A stretch of DNA of 64,000 nt. It comes from Streptomyces venezuelae (GTDB lineage Bacteria; Actinomycetota; Actinomycetes; Streptomycetales; Streptomycetaceae). How positions within the stretch are numbered: the stretch's first letter is position 1; each line of letters begins with the position of its first letter. The notes below the pieces were generated by a model. The model had not been told where the DNA came from. It saw only the letters and a list, made by a program, of their open reading frames with translations, and made no database searches. Both the position numbers and the translations under genes were made by a program. The stretch is from NCBI RefSeq assembly GCF_008642275.1, contig NZ_CP029189.1, positions 434,001 to 498,000 on the forward strand, read 5' to 3'. This document shows positions 42,120-49,874 of the stretch, one piece after another.

Positions 42120-44585
42120 TTGCACCTCAGCACTCGTCCGACACTCCGGCGCGTCGCCCTCACCGGCGCCGCCCTGCTCGCCGCGACGGCCGCCGTGCCC
42201 CCGGCTTCGGCCGCGGCGCCCGACGACCGGAGCCCCTCCGGCGGCGGTCTGTCCGCCGTCATCCGGTACACCGAGAACGGCGTCCCGCACATCCTCGCCC
42301 GCGATTACGCGCGGCTCGGCTTCGGCACCGGCTGGGCCCAGGCCTCCGACCAGGTCTGTGTCCTCGCGGACGGGTTCGTGACCGTGGCCGGTGAGCGCTC
42401 GCGCTGGTTCGGCGCCGACGCGGCACCCGACTTCTCGCTCTCCTCTGCCACGAGGAACCTCTCCAGCGACCTGTACTTCAAGGGGGTGCGGGAGTCCGGC
42501 ACGGTGGAGAAGCTGCTGGCGGCCCCCGCCCCGGCCGGTCCCGGCAAGGACCTCAAGGAGCTGATGCGCGGCTGGACCGCCGGCTACAACGCCTGGCTGG
42601 CCCAGAACGAGGTCGACGACCCGGCCTGCAAGGGAGCCGGCTGGGTCCGCCCGGTGACCACGGCCGACGTGGCCGCCCGCGCCTTCGCGGTCTCGGTCCT
42701 CGGTGGCCAGGGCCGCGCCGTCGACGGCATCACGGCGGCGCAGCCCCCGGGCGCCACGGCCTCGCCTGCCGGCCCCGCGGAACGCCCGCCGGCCGCCGGT
42801 CCGGTGGCCGGCCCTGCGGCCGATCCGGCGGCCGCCGCCGAGGCCGCCCGGGAGTTCTTCGACACCGCCCGCTACGACATGGGCTCGAACGCGGTGGCCT
42901 TCGCCGGCTCCACCTCGGCGAGCGGCCGCGGCCTGCTCCTCGGGAACCCGCACTACCCGTGGCACGGCGGGCGCCGCTTCTGGCAGTTCCAGCAGACCAT
43001 CCCGGGCGAACTGAACGTCTCGGGCGCCTCCCTGCTCGGCACCGCCGTGGTCAACATCGGCTTCAACGAGAAGGTGGGCTGGAGCCACACGGTCGCCACC
43101 GGCACCCCGGTCAACCTGCACCAGCTCACCCTGGACCCGTCGGACCCCACCGCCTACCTCGTCGACGGCGAGCCGGAGCGGATGACCCGGCGGACCGTCA
43201 CCGTCCCGGTGGCGGACGGCGCCCCGGTCACCCGCACCCAGTGGTGGACCCGCTACGGACCGGTGGTCCAGGCCCTCGGCCCGGGCCTGCCCCTGCCGTG
43301 GACCGCGCAGACGGCCTACGCGCTGAACGACCCCAACGCGGCGAACCTGCGCGGCTCCGACACCGCCCTCGCGATGGGCAAGGCCCGTTCGGTGGCCGGG
43401 ATCCAGGACGCCCTGCGAAGCACCCAGGGCCTGCCCTGGGTCAACACCGTGGCCGCCGACTCCGCGGGCGGCACCCTCTTCACCCAGACCCAGGTGCTCC
43501 CCCGGATCACCGACGAGCTGGCGGCCCGCTGCTCCACCCCGCTGGGCCGGGCCACGTACCCGGCGTCGGGCCTGGCGGTCCTGGACGGTTCGCGCGGCGA
43601 CTGCGCGATCGGTTCGGATCCGGACGCGGTGCAGCCGGGCGTCTTCGGCCCGGGGAAGGCACCGACCCTGCGGGACGCGCCGTACGCGGAGAACTCCAAC
43701 GACAGTGCCTGGCTGGCCAACGCCGACCGGCCGCTGACGGGCTACGAACGGATCTGGGGCAACGTCGCCACCCCGCGCTCACCGCGCACACGCGGCGCGG
43801 TCGAGGACGTCTCCGCGATGGCCGCGAAGGGCCGGCTGACCGTGACAGACTTGCAGAAGCAGCAGTTCGCGAACCGGGTCCCGGCCGGTGACATGGCCGC
43901 GGCGGACGCGGCGCAGGCGTGCGCCGCCCTGCCGGGCGGAACGGCGACGGGGAGCGACGGCGGTGCGGTGGACATCTCGGCGGCCTGCGGGGTGCTGGCG
44001 GGCTGGGACCGTACGGCCGACAGCGCCAGCCGGGGCGCGCTGTTCTTCGACCGGTTCTGGCGCAGGCTGACGGCCGGGACGCCCGCCAAGGACCTGTGGC
44101 TGGTGCCGTTCTCGGCGGCCGATCCCGTACGCACCCCCCGTACGCTCGACCGGACGGCACCCGGCATCGGGCGGGCGCTCGCGGACACGGTGGCGGAGCT
44201 GAAGGCGGCCGGGATCGCGCTGGACGCTCCGCTGGGTGAGCACCAGTTCGTGGTGCGGGGCGGGGGCAGGCTGCCGGTGGGCGGCGGTACGGAGGCACTC
44301 GGCGTCTGGAACAAGACCGAGGCGCCGTGGAACGCGGCGGCCGGCGGCTACGCGGAGGTTTCGAGCGGGTCCAGCCACATCCAGGCGGTCGGCTGGGACG
44401 GCGGCCGCTGTCCGGTGGCGCGCACCCTGCTGACGTACAGCCAGTCCTCGAACCCGCTCTCGCCGCACTACGCCGACCAGACCCGGATGTACTCCGAGGA
44501 GCGCTGGGTCACGGCACGCTTCTGCGAACGGGACATCCTCACCTCGCCGAAGCTGAAGGTGGTCCTGGTGCGCGAACGGCGCTGA
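42120..44585 (+). CDS. Penicillin acylase/AHL acylase-family N-terminal nucleophile hydrolase
   Basis: I use TTG at 42120 as the start because GGAGGA (42111-42116) lies just upstream; the alternative TTG at 42108 overlaps that site. The 821-residue product has a signal peptide (TLRRVALTGAALLAATAAVP) and the autoprocessing site YDMG|SNAVAFAG with nucleophile Ser256. NPHYPWHGGRRFWQFQQTIP, FNEKVGWSHTVATGTP and DNRT-like segments fit the family. It resembles acyl-homoserine-lactone and aculeacin acylases of actinomycetes (AhlM type), so substrates may be lipopeptides or quorum signals. A helical spacer rich in Ala/Pro (about 215-245) precedes the nucleophile. Confidence 0.92.
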   Translation: MHLSTRPTLRRVALTGAALLAATAAVPPASAAAPDDRSPSGGGLSAVIRYTENGVPHILARDYARLGFGTGWAQASDQVCVLADGFVTVAGERSRWFGADAAPDFSLSSATRNLSSDLYFKGVRESGTVEKLLAAPAPAGPGKDLKELMRGWTAGYNAWLAQNEVDDPACKGAGWVRPVTTADVAARAFAVSVLGGQGRAVDGITAAQPPGATASPAGPAERPPAAGPVAGPAADPAAAAEAAREFFDTARYDMGSNAVAFAGSTSASGRGLLLGNPHYPWHGGRRFWQFQQTIPGELNVSGASLLGTAVVNIGFNEKVGWSHTVATGTPVNLHQLTLDPSDPTAYLVDGEPERMTRRTVTVPVADGAPVTRTQWWTRYGPVVQALGPGLPLPWTAQTAYALNDPNAANLRGSDTALAMGKARSVAGIQDALRSTQGLPWVNTVAADSAGGTLFTQTQVLPRITDELAARCSTPLGRATYPASGLAVLDGSRGDCAIGSDPDAVQPGVFGPGKAPTLRDAPYAENSNDSAWLANADRPLTGYERIWGNVATPRSPRTRGAVEDVSAMAAKGRLTVTDLQKQQFANRVPAGDMAAADAAQACAALPGGTATGSDGGAVDISAACGVLAGWDRTADSASRGALFFDRFWRRLTAGTPAKDLWLVPFSAADPVRTPRTLDRTAPGIGRALADTVAELKAAGIALDAPLGEHQFVVRGGGRLPVGGGTEALGVWNKTEAPWNAAAGGYAEVSSGSSHIQAVGWDGGRCPVARTLLTYSQSSNPLSPHYADQTRMYSEERWVTARFCERDILTSPKLKVVLVRERR

Positions 44586-45312
44586 CCCGGGAGCCGCCGA
44601 GGGCGGTGGCCAGCGCCTGGGCCTGATCCGGGGTGATGCCCAGGGCGAGCGGTACCCGGCGGGGGCTGTACGAGGAGGAACACACCGCGACCGGGCCGGC
44701 CTCCGTAACCGTCCACCGGGGGCCGCCGACCGGATCCGGCTCCCCCAGCAGGGTCGCGGCCAGATCGCCGGCGGCGTCCGCGCGTATTCCGCAGTGGGCC
44801 AGTGCCCGGGCCACGATGCCGCGCGCCCCGGCGGGCAGGGCGGCGTCCCCGAGCATGGGGAGCAGGAGCAGGAGGCGCTCGGACGGATCGGTCAGGCCCT
44901 CACCGCCGTCCTGCGTCGGTGTGGCGAGCGCGCGGAGCTCCGGCCAGGACAGGCCGGGGCGTGCGTCGTCGGCGCCGCACTGGCCGAGATGGCCCAGGCG
45001 CCCCCATCGGGGGTGCCGGACGAAGAACTCGACGTTGTTCTCGTCCTCCTCGTTGGCGTAGACGGCATAGGCCGTGTGCCCGCCGCCGAAGGGGATCCGC
45101 AGCACGGGCCACGGCCGCTCGGGGTCGCTGAGGCGGTCCACCATCGCGTCGTAGGCGGACGCGTCCACGCCGTACGGCTCGGTCGGCTCGTCCGGATCGC
45201 CGGTGGTCAGGAGGAGATGAGCGAGCCAGAAGGCGGGGTCGCGGGCGAGGTCCTCGCTCGCGACCAGCTCGCGGTCCTGCAGGTACTCGGGGATGTGTAC
45301 GCCCATGGTCAT
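44539..45312 (-). CDS. Conserved hypothetical protein
   Basis: The frame gives 257 residues from MTMGVHIPEYLQDRELVASE; a second ATG two codons in is equally likely because neither has a clear ribosome-binding site. Conserved-looking blocks include PVLRIPFGGGHTAYAVYANE, VEFFVRHPRWGRLGHLGQCG and WTVTEAGPVAVCSSSYSPRR. It is acidic, cytoplasmic, and without recognised motifs; I know it only as a recurring Streptomyces protein. Its last 47 bases overlap the acylase 3' end on the other strand. Confidence 0.72.
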   Translation of the reverse strand: MTMGVHIPEYLQDRELVASEDLARDPAFWLAHLLLTTGDPDEPTEPYGVDASAYDAMVDRLSDPERPWPVLRIPFGGGHTAYAVYANEEDENNVEFFVRHPRWGRLGHLGQCGADDARPGLSWPELRALATPTQDGGEGLTDPSERLLLLLPMLGDAALPAGARGIVARALAHCGIRADAAGDLAATLLGEPDPVGGPRWTVTEAGPVAVCSSSYSPRRVPLALGITPDQAQALATALGGSRVSAVRAPGPPSASAR

Positions 45313-45403
45313 GGGAGGAGGGTAGGAGGGCCCCCGGACACGGCCCCGTGCGGGGGCCGCACGGGGTGGCGTCCGGGGCGCTCGGGCGGGGGCGGGGCGG
45401 TGG

Positions 45404-46504
45404 CTACGGGCTCACGGCCAGGAAGAGGTAAGCGGCCAGCAGCACGATGTGCACGCCGCCCTGCAGCAGCGTGGCCCGCCCCGGGACGATGGTGAGGGCG
45501 CTGACCACGACGGTGAGGGCGAGCAGCACCATGTGGATCGGTCCGAGGCCGAGCAGCAGCGGGCCGGAGAGCCAGACCGAGGCGAGGGCGATCGCCGGAA
45601 TGGTCAGGCCGATGCTGGCGATGGCGGATCCGTAGGCGAGGTTGAGACTGGTCTGCACGCGGTCGCGGCGGGCGGCCCGGACGGCGGCGAGGGTCTCGGG
45701 CGCCAGGACGAGCAGGGCGATGATCACACCGACGACCGCCTGGGGCAGGCCTGCGGCCGCGACGGCCCGCTCGATGGTCGGGGAGACGGCCTTGGCGTCG
45801 CCGACCACGGCGACGAGCGCGATCAGCAGCAGGCCGAGGCTGACGAGGGCGGCGCGGGCGGTGGGAGGCTCCGCGTGCTCCTCGCCGCCGGGCCCCTGCC
45901 CGGTGTCCACGGGCAGGAAGTAGCTGCGGTGGCGGACGGTCTGGACGGCCACGAAGAGCCCGTACAGGGCGAGTGAGGCGACCGCGGCGAAGGTGAGCTG
46001 CGCGGTGGAGAACTCCGGGCCCGGCTTGCTGGTGGTGAAGGTCGGCAGGACCAGGCTGAGGGTGGCCAGGGTCGCGACGGTGGCGAGGGCGGCACCGGAT
46101 CCCTCGGGGTTGAAGACGGCGATCCGGTTGCGCAGGGCGCCGACGAGCAGCGACAGCCCGACGATCCCGTTGCACGTGATCATGACGGCTGCGAAGACCG
46201 TATCGCGGGCCAGTGAGGCGGTCTTGTCGCCGCCGTCGGCCATCAGGGTGACGATGAGCGCCACCTCGATCACCGTGACCGCGACGGCGAGGACGAGGGA
46301 GCCGAAGGGCTCGCCGACCCGGTGGGCGACCACCTCGGCGTGGTGGACCGCCGCCAGCACCGCGCCCGCGAGGCAGAGCGCGACGAGCGCCACCGCGAAG
46401 CCGGGCAGGTCCCGCCCCCAGCTGAAGACGAGCGCGACCAGCGCCACCACGGGGACCACGAGGGTCCAGTCGGTCAGGGGAGATCTGCGCGCAGTCGTAC
46501 TCAT
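45404..46504 (-). CDS. Calcium/cation:proton antiporter (ChaA-like)
   Basis: The 366-residue membrane protein starts MSTTARRSPLTDWTLVVPVV. About 11 spans carry two internal repeats with the CaCA-family acidic motifs: VAHRVGEPFGSLVLAVAVTV-IEV in the first half and LAPETLAAVRAARRDRVQTS with LNLAYGSAIASIGLTIP in the second. This is the signature of ChaA/Y4hA-type Ca2+(or Na+)/H+ exchangers of the plasma membrane. The hydrophilic loop between repeats (DTGQGPGGEEHAEPPTAR) is typical. No ribosome-binding site is evident before the ATG, so the leader may be very short. Confidence 0.88.
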   Translation of the reverse strand: MSTTARRSPLTDWTLVVPVVALVALVFSWGRDLPGFAVALVALCLAGAVLAAVHHAEVVAHRVGEPFGSLVLAVAVTVIEVALIVTLMADGGDKTASLARDTVFAAVMITCNGIVGLSLLVGALRNRIAVFNPEGSGAALATVATLATLSLVLPTFTTSKPGPEFSTAQLTFAAVASLALYGLFVAVQTVRHRSYFLPVDTGQGPGGEEHAEPPTARAALVSLGLLLIALVAVVGDAKAVSPTIERAVAAAGLPQAVVGVIIALLVLAPETLAAVRAARRDRVQTSLNLAYGSAIASIGLTIPAIALASVWLSGPLLLGLGPIHMVLLALTVVVSALTIVPGRATLLQGGVHIVLLAAYLFLAVSP

Positions 46505-46757
46505 ATCAGCCAAGTTGCCAGAAGTGTCCCGCCAGTGCGGCGCAAGGCGCGCCTCCAGGGCCTTGACGTGGCTTTTCTCACGACATTGCGCGCGCCGCGG
46601 CGGGTGCGGGGCTGCCCGGACGAGGCGGCGACGAGCCGGGACATGCGGGCCTGCCCCGGCGCACCCGCCCTCGCTCTGCAACGACGACCTGACGGACCTG
46701 CACCGTGCGGCGCCGCGGGCGCTGCTGCGTCACGTCTCGGATCGCCGCGCCCCCGTG

Positions 46758-48350
46758 TCAGAGCGGCCGGTCATGGCCCTCCCAGTAGGGGTCGCGCAGC
46801 CGCCGCTTGTAGAGCTTGCCGTTCGGGTCGCGGGGCATCGTCTCGATGAAGTCGACCGTCTTGGGGCGCTTGTACCCGGCCAGCTGCCGCTCGCAGTGGT
46901 GCAGGATCTCGGCGGCCAGGGCGTCACCCGCGACGAAGCCCTCGGCCGGCTCGACCACCGCCTTGACCTGCTCGCCCCAGTCGGCGTGCGGGATGCCGAA
47001 GGCGGCGGCGTCCGCCACGGCCGGGTGGGTGAGCAGGGCCGACTCGATCTCGGCCGGGTAGATGTTGACCCCGCCCGAGATGATCATGTCGATCTTGCGG
47101 TCGCGGAGGAAGAGGTAGCCCTCCTCGTCCATCAGCCCCAGGTCGCCGACGGTGAAGAAGTCCCCGATCCGGTTCTTCCTCGTCTTGCCCTCGTCCTTGT
47201 GGTAGCTGAAGCCGCCGGTGTTCATCTTGAGGTAGACGGTGCCCAGTTCCCCGGCGGGCAGCCGGTTGCCGTCGTCGTCGAAGATGGCGAGTTCACTGAT
47301 CGGCCAGGCCTTGCCGACGGTTCCCGGCTTCTTCAGCCAGTCCTCGGCTGTGGCGAAGGCGCCGCCGCCCTCGCTGGCCGCGTAGTACTCCTCCACGCAG
47401 CGGCCCCACCAGTCGATCATCGCCCGTTTGACGTGGTCGGGGCAGGGCGCGGCGCCGTGGATGGCGTGCCGCATCGAGGAGACGTCGTACGCGTCCTTCG
47501 TCTCCTGCGGGAGGGCGAGGAGCCGGTGGAACTGGGTCGGCACCATGTGGGTGTGCGTGCAGGCGTGGCCGTCGATCAGGCGGAGCATCTCCTGTGGCGT
47601 CCACTTGTCCATCAGCACCAGCGGGTGCCCGATGTGCAGGGCGGCGCCCGCGAACTGGAGGACGGCGGTGTGGTAGAGCGGCGAGCAGACGAGGTGGACG
47701 TTGCCGTCGAACGGCCGGATGCCGAAGATGCCGAGGAACCCGCCCAGATACGTCTCCTCCGGGAGCTTGCCGGGCAGCGGGCGGCGGATGCCGCGCGGGC
47801 GGCCGGTGGTACCGGAGGTGTAGTTCATGACCCAGCCCAGGGTGCGGCCCTCGGGGACGCTCGCGGGCTGTCCGTCGAGCAGCTCCGCGTACGGCCGGAA
47901 GCCCTCGACCGGTCCGACGCAGTAGCGGTGGCTCGCGGGCAGGGCGGCCTCGTCGGCGGCGGCCGTGGCGGCTTCGGCGAAGCGCTCGTGGGCGATGAGG
48001 ACCTTCGCACCGGAGTCGGAGACGATCCAGGCGATCTCGGGGCCGACCAGGTGGTGGTTGACGGGGACGAGGTAGAAGCCCGCCTGGGAGGCGGCCAGGT
48101 AGGCGGTGAGGAACTCGACGCCGTTGGGGAGGACGACGGCGAACACGTCGCCCTTCTCCAGGCCGGCGGCGCGCAGTCCGTGGACGAGGCGGTTCACGTC
48201 GGCGTGCAGCCGGCCGGCGCTCCATTCCTCGCCCTCGGGGGTCACCAGGACGGTGCGCCCGGGGTCTGCGGCGGCCTGGGCCCAGAAGCCGTTGGGCGGC
48301 TGCCGGTCGGCGGCAGGATGCGTGGACGTCGTGGCGTTCATGTCGGTCAT
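46758..48350 (-). CDS. Acyl-CoA synthetase coupled to the nitronate monooxygenase gene
   Basis: The start ATGA overlaps the stop of the preceding gene by four bases. The 530-residue product has VMNYTSGTTGRPRGIRRPLP near residue 172, EYYAASEGGGAFATAEDWLK, TVGDLGLMDEEGYLFLRDRK, MIISGGVNIYPAEIESALLT and TMPRDPNGKLYKRRLRDPY, an intact adenylate-forming ligase. The RPLP after the P-loop-like motif and the SEGGG segment are seen in fatty-acid and steroid-acid ligases of actinobacteria. With its neighbour it forms a two-gene operon under operator copy 3. Substrate not determined. Confidence 0.9.
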   Translation of the reverse strand: MTDMNATTSTHPAADRQPPNGFWAQAAADPGRTVLVTPEGEEWSAGRLHADVNRLVHGLRAAGLEKGDVFAVVLPNGVEFLTAYLAASQAGFYLVPVNHHLVGPEIAWIVSDSGAKVLIAHERFAEAATAAADEAALPASHRYCVGPVEGFRPYAELLDGQPASVPEGRTLGWVMNYTSGTTGRPRGIRRPLPGKLPEETYLGGFLGIFGIRPFDGNVHLVCSPLYHTAVLQFAGAALHIGHPLVLMDKWTPQEMLRLIDGHACTHTHMVPTQFHRLLALPQETKDAYDVSSMRHAIHGAAPCPDHVKRAMIDWWGRCVEEYYAASEGGGAFATAEDWLKKPGTVGKAWPISELAIFDDDGNRLPAGELGTVYLKMNTGGFSYHKDEGKTRKNRIGDFFTVGDLGLMDEEGYLFLRDRKIDMIISGGVNIYPAEIESALLTHPAVADAAAFGIPHADWGEQVKAVVEPAEGFVAGDALAAEILHHCERQLAGYKRPKTVDFIETMPRDPNGKLYKRRLRDPYWEGHDRPL

Positions 48351-49462
48351 GCCTCTCGGACTCGGCCGGCGATGCGGTTGATGCGGTCGATCGCCTTCTC
48401 GAACCCGCTGGTGAGGTCGTCGAAGACGGCCCGGACGCTGCGTTCCTCGGTCATCCGGCCGACGATCTGGCCGACTGGGGTGCCGAGCAGGGGCTGGATC
48501 TCGTACTTCTGGATCCGGGAGACGGCTTCCGCGACGAGCAGGCCCTGGAGCGGCATGGGGAGCGCACCGGGGCCGGCCGGGTCGTCCCAGGCGTCGGTCC
48601 ATTCGGTGCGCAGCTGCCGTGCGGGCTTGCCGGTGAGGGCGCGCGAGCGGACGGTGTCGCCTGAGCCGGCGGCGAGCAGCTTCTCGGTGAGGGCGCGCGA
48701 GTGGAGGTCGGCCTCGGTGGTGGTGAGCCAGATGGAGCCGAGCCAGGCGCCCTGGGCGCCGAGGGCGAGGCCTGCGGCGATCTGCTCGCCGCTGCCGATG
48801 CCTCCGGCGGCGAGGACCGGGAGGGGAGCGACGGCCTCTGCGATCTCGGGGACCAGGACCATGGTGGCGATGTCGCCGGTGTGCCCGCCGGCCTCGTAGC
48901 CCTGGGCGACGACGACGTCGATGCCGGCCTCGGCGTGGCGGCGGGCGTGCTTGGCGCTGCCTGCGAGGGCGGCGACGAGGACGCCGTGGTCGTGGGCGCG
49001 CGCGATGACGTCGGCGGGTGGCGAACCGAGGGCGTTCGCCAGGAGTTTGACGGGGTAGTCGAAGGCGACGTCGAGCTGGCTCCGGGCGACCTGCTCCATC
49101 CATCCGGTGATCCGCCAGCCGGAGGCCTCGCCCTCGGCGAGTTCGGGCACGTGGTACTTGGCGAGGGTGTCGCGGACGAAGGCACGGTGCGCGGCCGGGA
49201 TCATCGCCTCGATGTCGGCCTCTGCGATGCCGTCGACCGCCTTCTTCGCGGGCATGACGACGTCGAGGCCGTACGGCTTTCCGCCGGTGTGCGCCTGCAT
49301 CCAGTCGAGGTCGCGTTTCAGGTCGTCGGGGGCCGTGTAGCGGACCGCTCCGAGTACCCCGAAACCGCCCGCTCGGGTGATGGCGGCGGCGACCGCGGGG
49401 AAGGGCGTGAAGCCGAAGATGGCGTGCTCGACTCCCAGTTTCTTGCTCAGCTCCGTCTCCAT
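48347..49462 (-). CDS. Nitronate monooxygenase-family protein (2-nitropropane dioxygenase type)
   Basis: The product has 371 residues from METELSKKLGVEHAIFGFTP. FMN-binding segments HARRHAEAGIDVVVAQGYEA-GGHTGD and PLPVLAAGGIGSGEQIAAG, LALGAQGAWLGSIWL are intact. It is a TIM-barrel flavoprotein that oxidises nitronates or, in some relatives, acts on enoyl/propionate-type substrates. The linkage to a CoA ligase and to operator copy 3 hints at a lipid-related role and not detoxification alone. Start is supported by position after the operator, though the ribosome-binding site is weak. Confidence 0.88.
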   Translation of the reverse strand: METELSKKLGVEHAIFGFTPFPAVAAAITRAGGFGVLGAVRYTAPDDLKRDLDWMQAHTGGKPYGLDVVMPAKKAVDGIAEADIEAMIPAAHRAFVRDTLAKYHVPELAEGEASGWRITGWMEQVARSQLDVAFDYPVKLLANALGSPPADVIARAHDHGVLVAALAGSAKHARRHAEAGIDVVVAQGYEAGGHTGDIATMVLVPEIAEAVAPLPVLAAGGIGSGEQIAAGLALGAQGAWLGSIWLTTTEADLHSRALTEKLLAAGSGDTVRSRALTGKPARQLRTEWTDAWDDPAGPGALPMPLQGLLVAEAVSRIQKYEIQPLLGTPVGQIVGRMTEERSVRAVFDDLTSGFEKAIDRINRIAGRVREA

Positions 49463-49874
49463 GGGCGGCAGGATGCCGCAGCCCGACGGCCGAGGGAAGA
49501 GATTTTCTGATGCAGTGTCAGATTCTTTACGGGCCGGTCGGTGCGGAGGGTGCCCGGCGGGCGGGCAGATACCCACTACCGTGCGGATCGCCTGCGGCGC
49601 GCTCGGCGCATCCGGGGAGCCCGGGACGTGTCGCCCGCGGCGCGCCCGGAGGTCCCGGAGCCCGGAACCCGGGCGGGCGATGGCGCCGCAGGCGGTCGGC
49701 GGGGCGGTCCGGCCCGTCGGTGCGGGAGGTGCGCGACCCCGGGCCGAGCGCCGGAAGACGGCACCGCGGACCGGGGCCGTCCCGGCCCCGCCGGGCGTTC
49801 GGGGCGCGGGGGCCCGAGCCGGGGCCGGGCCCGGAGAGACGACGCCGCAGGTAGGCAGCGGACAGGAGGCGGAC
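49463..49874. other. Gene-free divergent interval of 412 bp
   Basis: The left end holds operator copy 3; the rest (49523-49870) is extremely GC-rich with no open frame that I would call a gene. It carries promoters for the nitronate monooxygenase operon and the beta-lactamase-fold gene. Confidence 0.55.
49506..49522. promoter_or_regulatory. Operator copy 3: TCTGAT-N5-GTCAGA before the nitronate monooxygenase operon
   Basis: It lies 44-60 bp upstream of the start at 49462 and shares spacing and arms with the repeats at 22573 and 35412. Eleven of the 12 arm bases agree with copy 2. Confidence 0.68.

Noticed and set aside
46505..46757. Small open frames between the antiporter and acyl-CoA synthetase genes
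   Set aside because: None has a ribosome-binding site, conserved motif or sensible composition.
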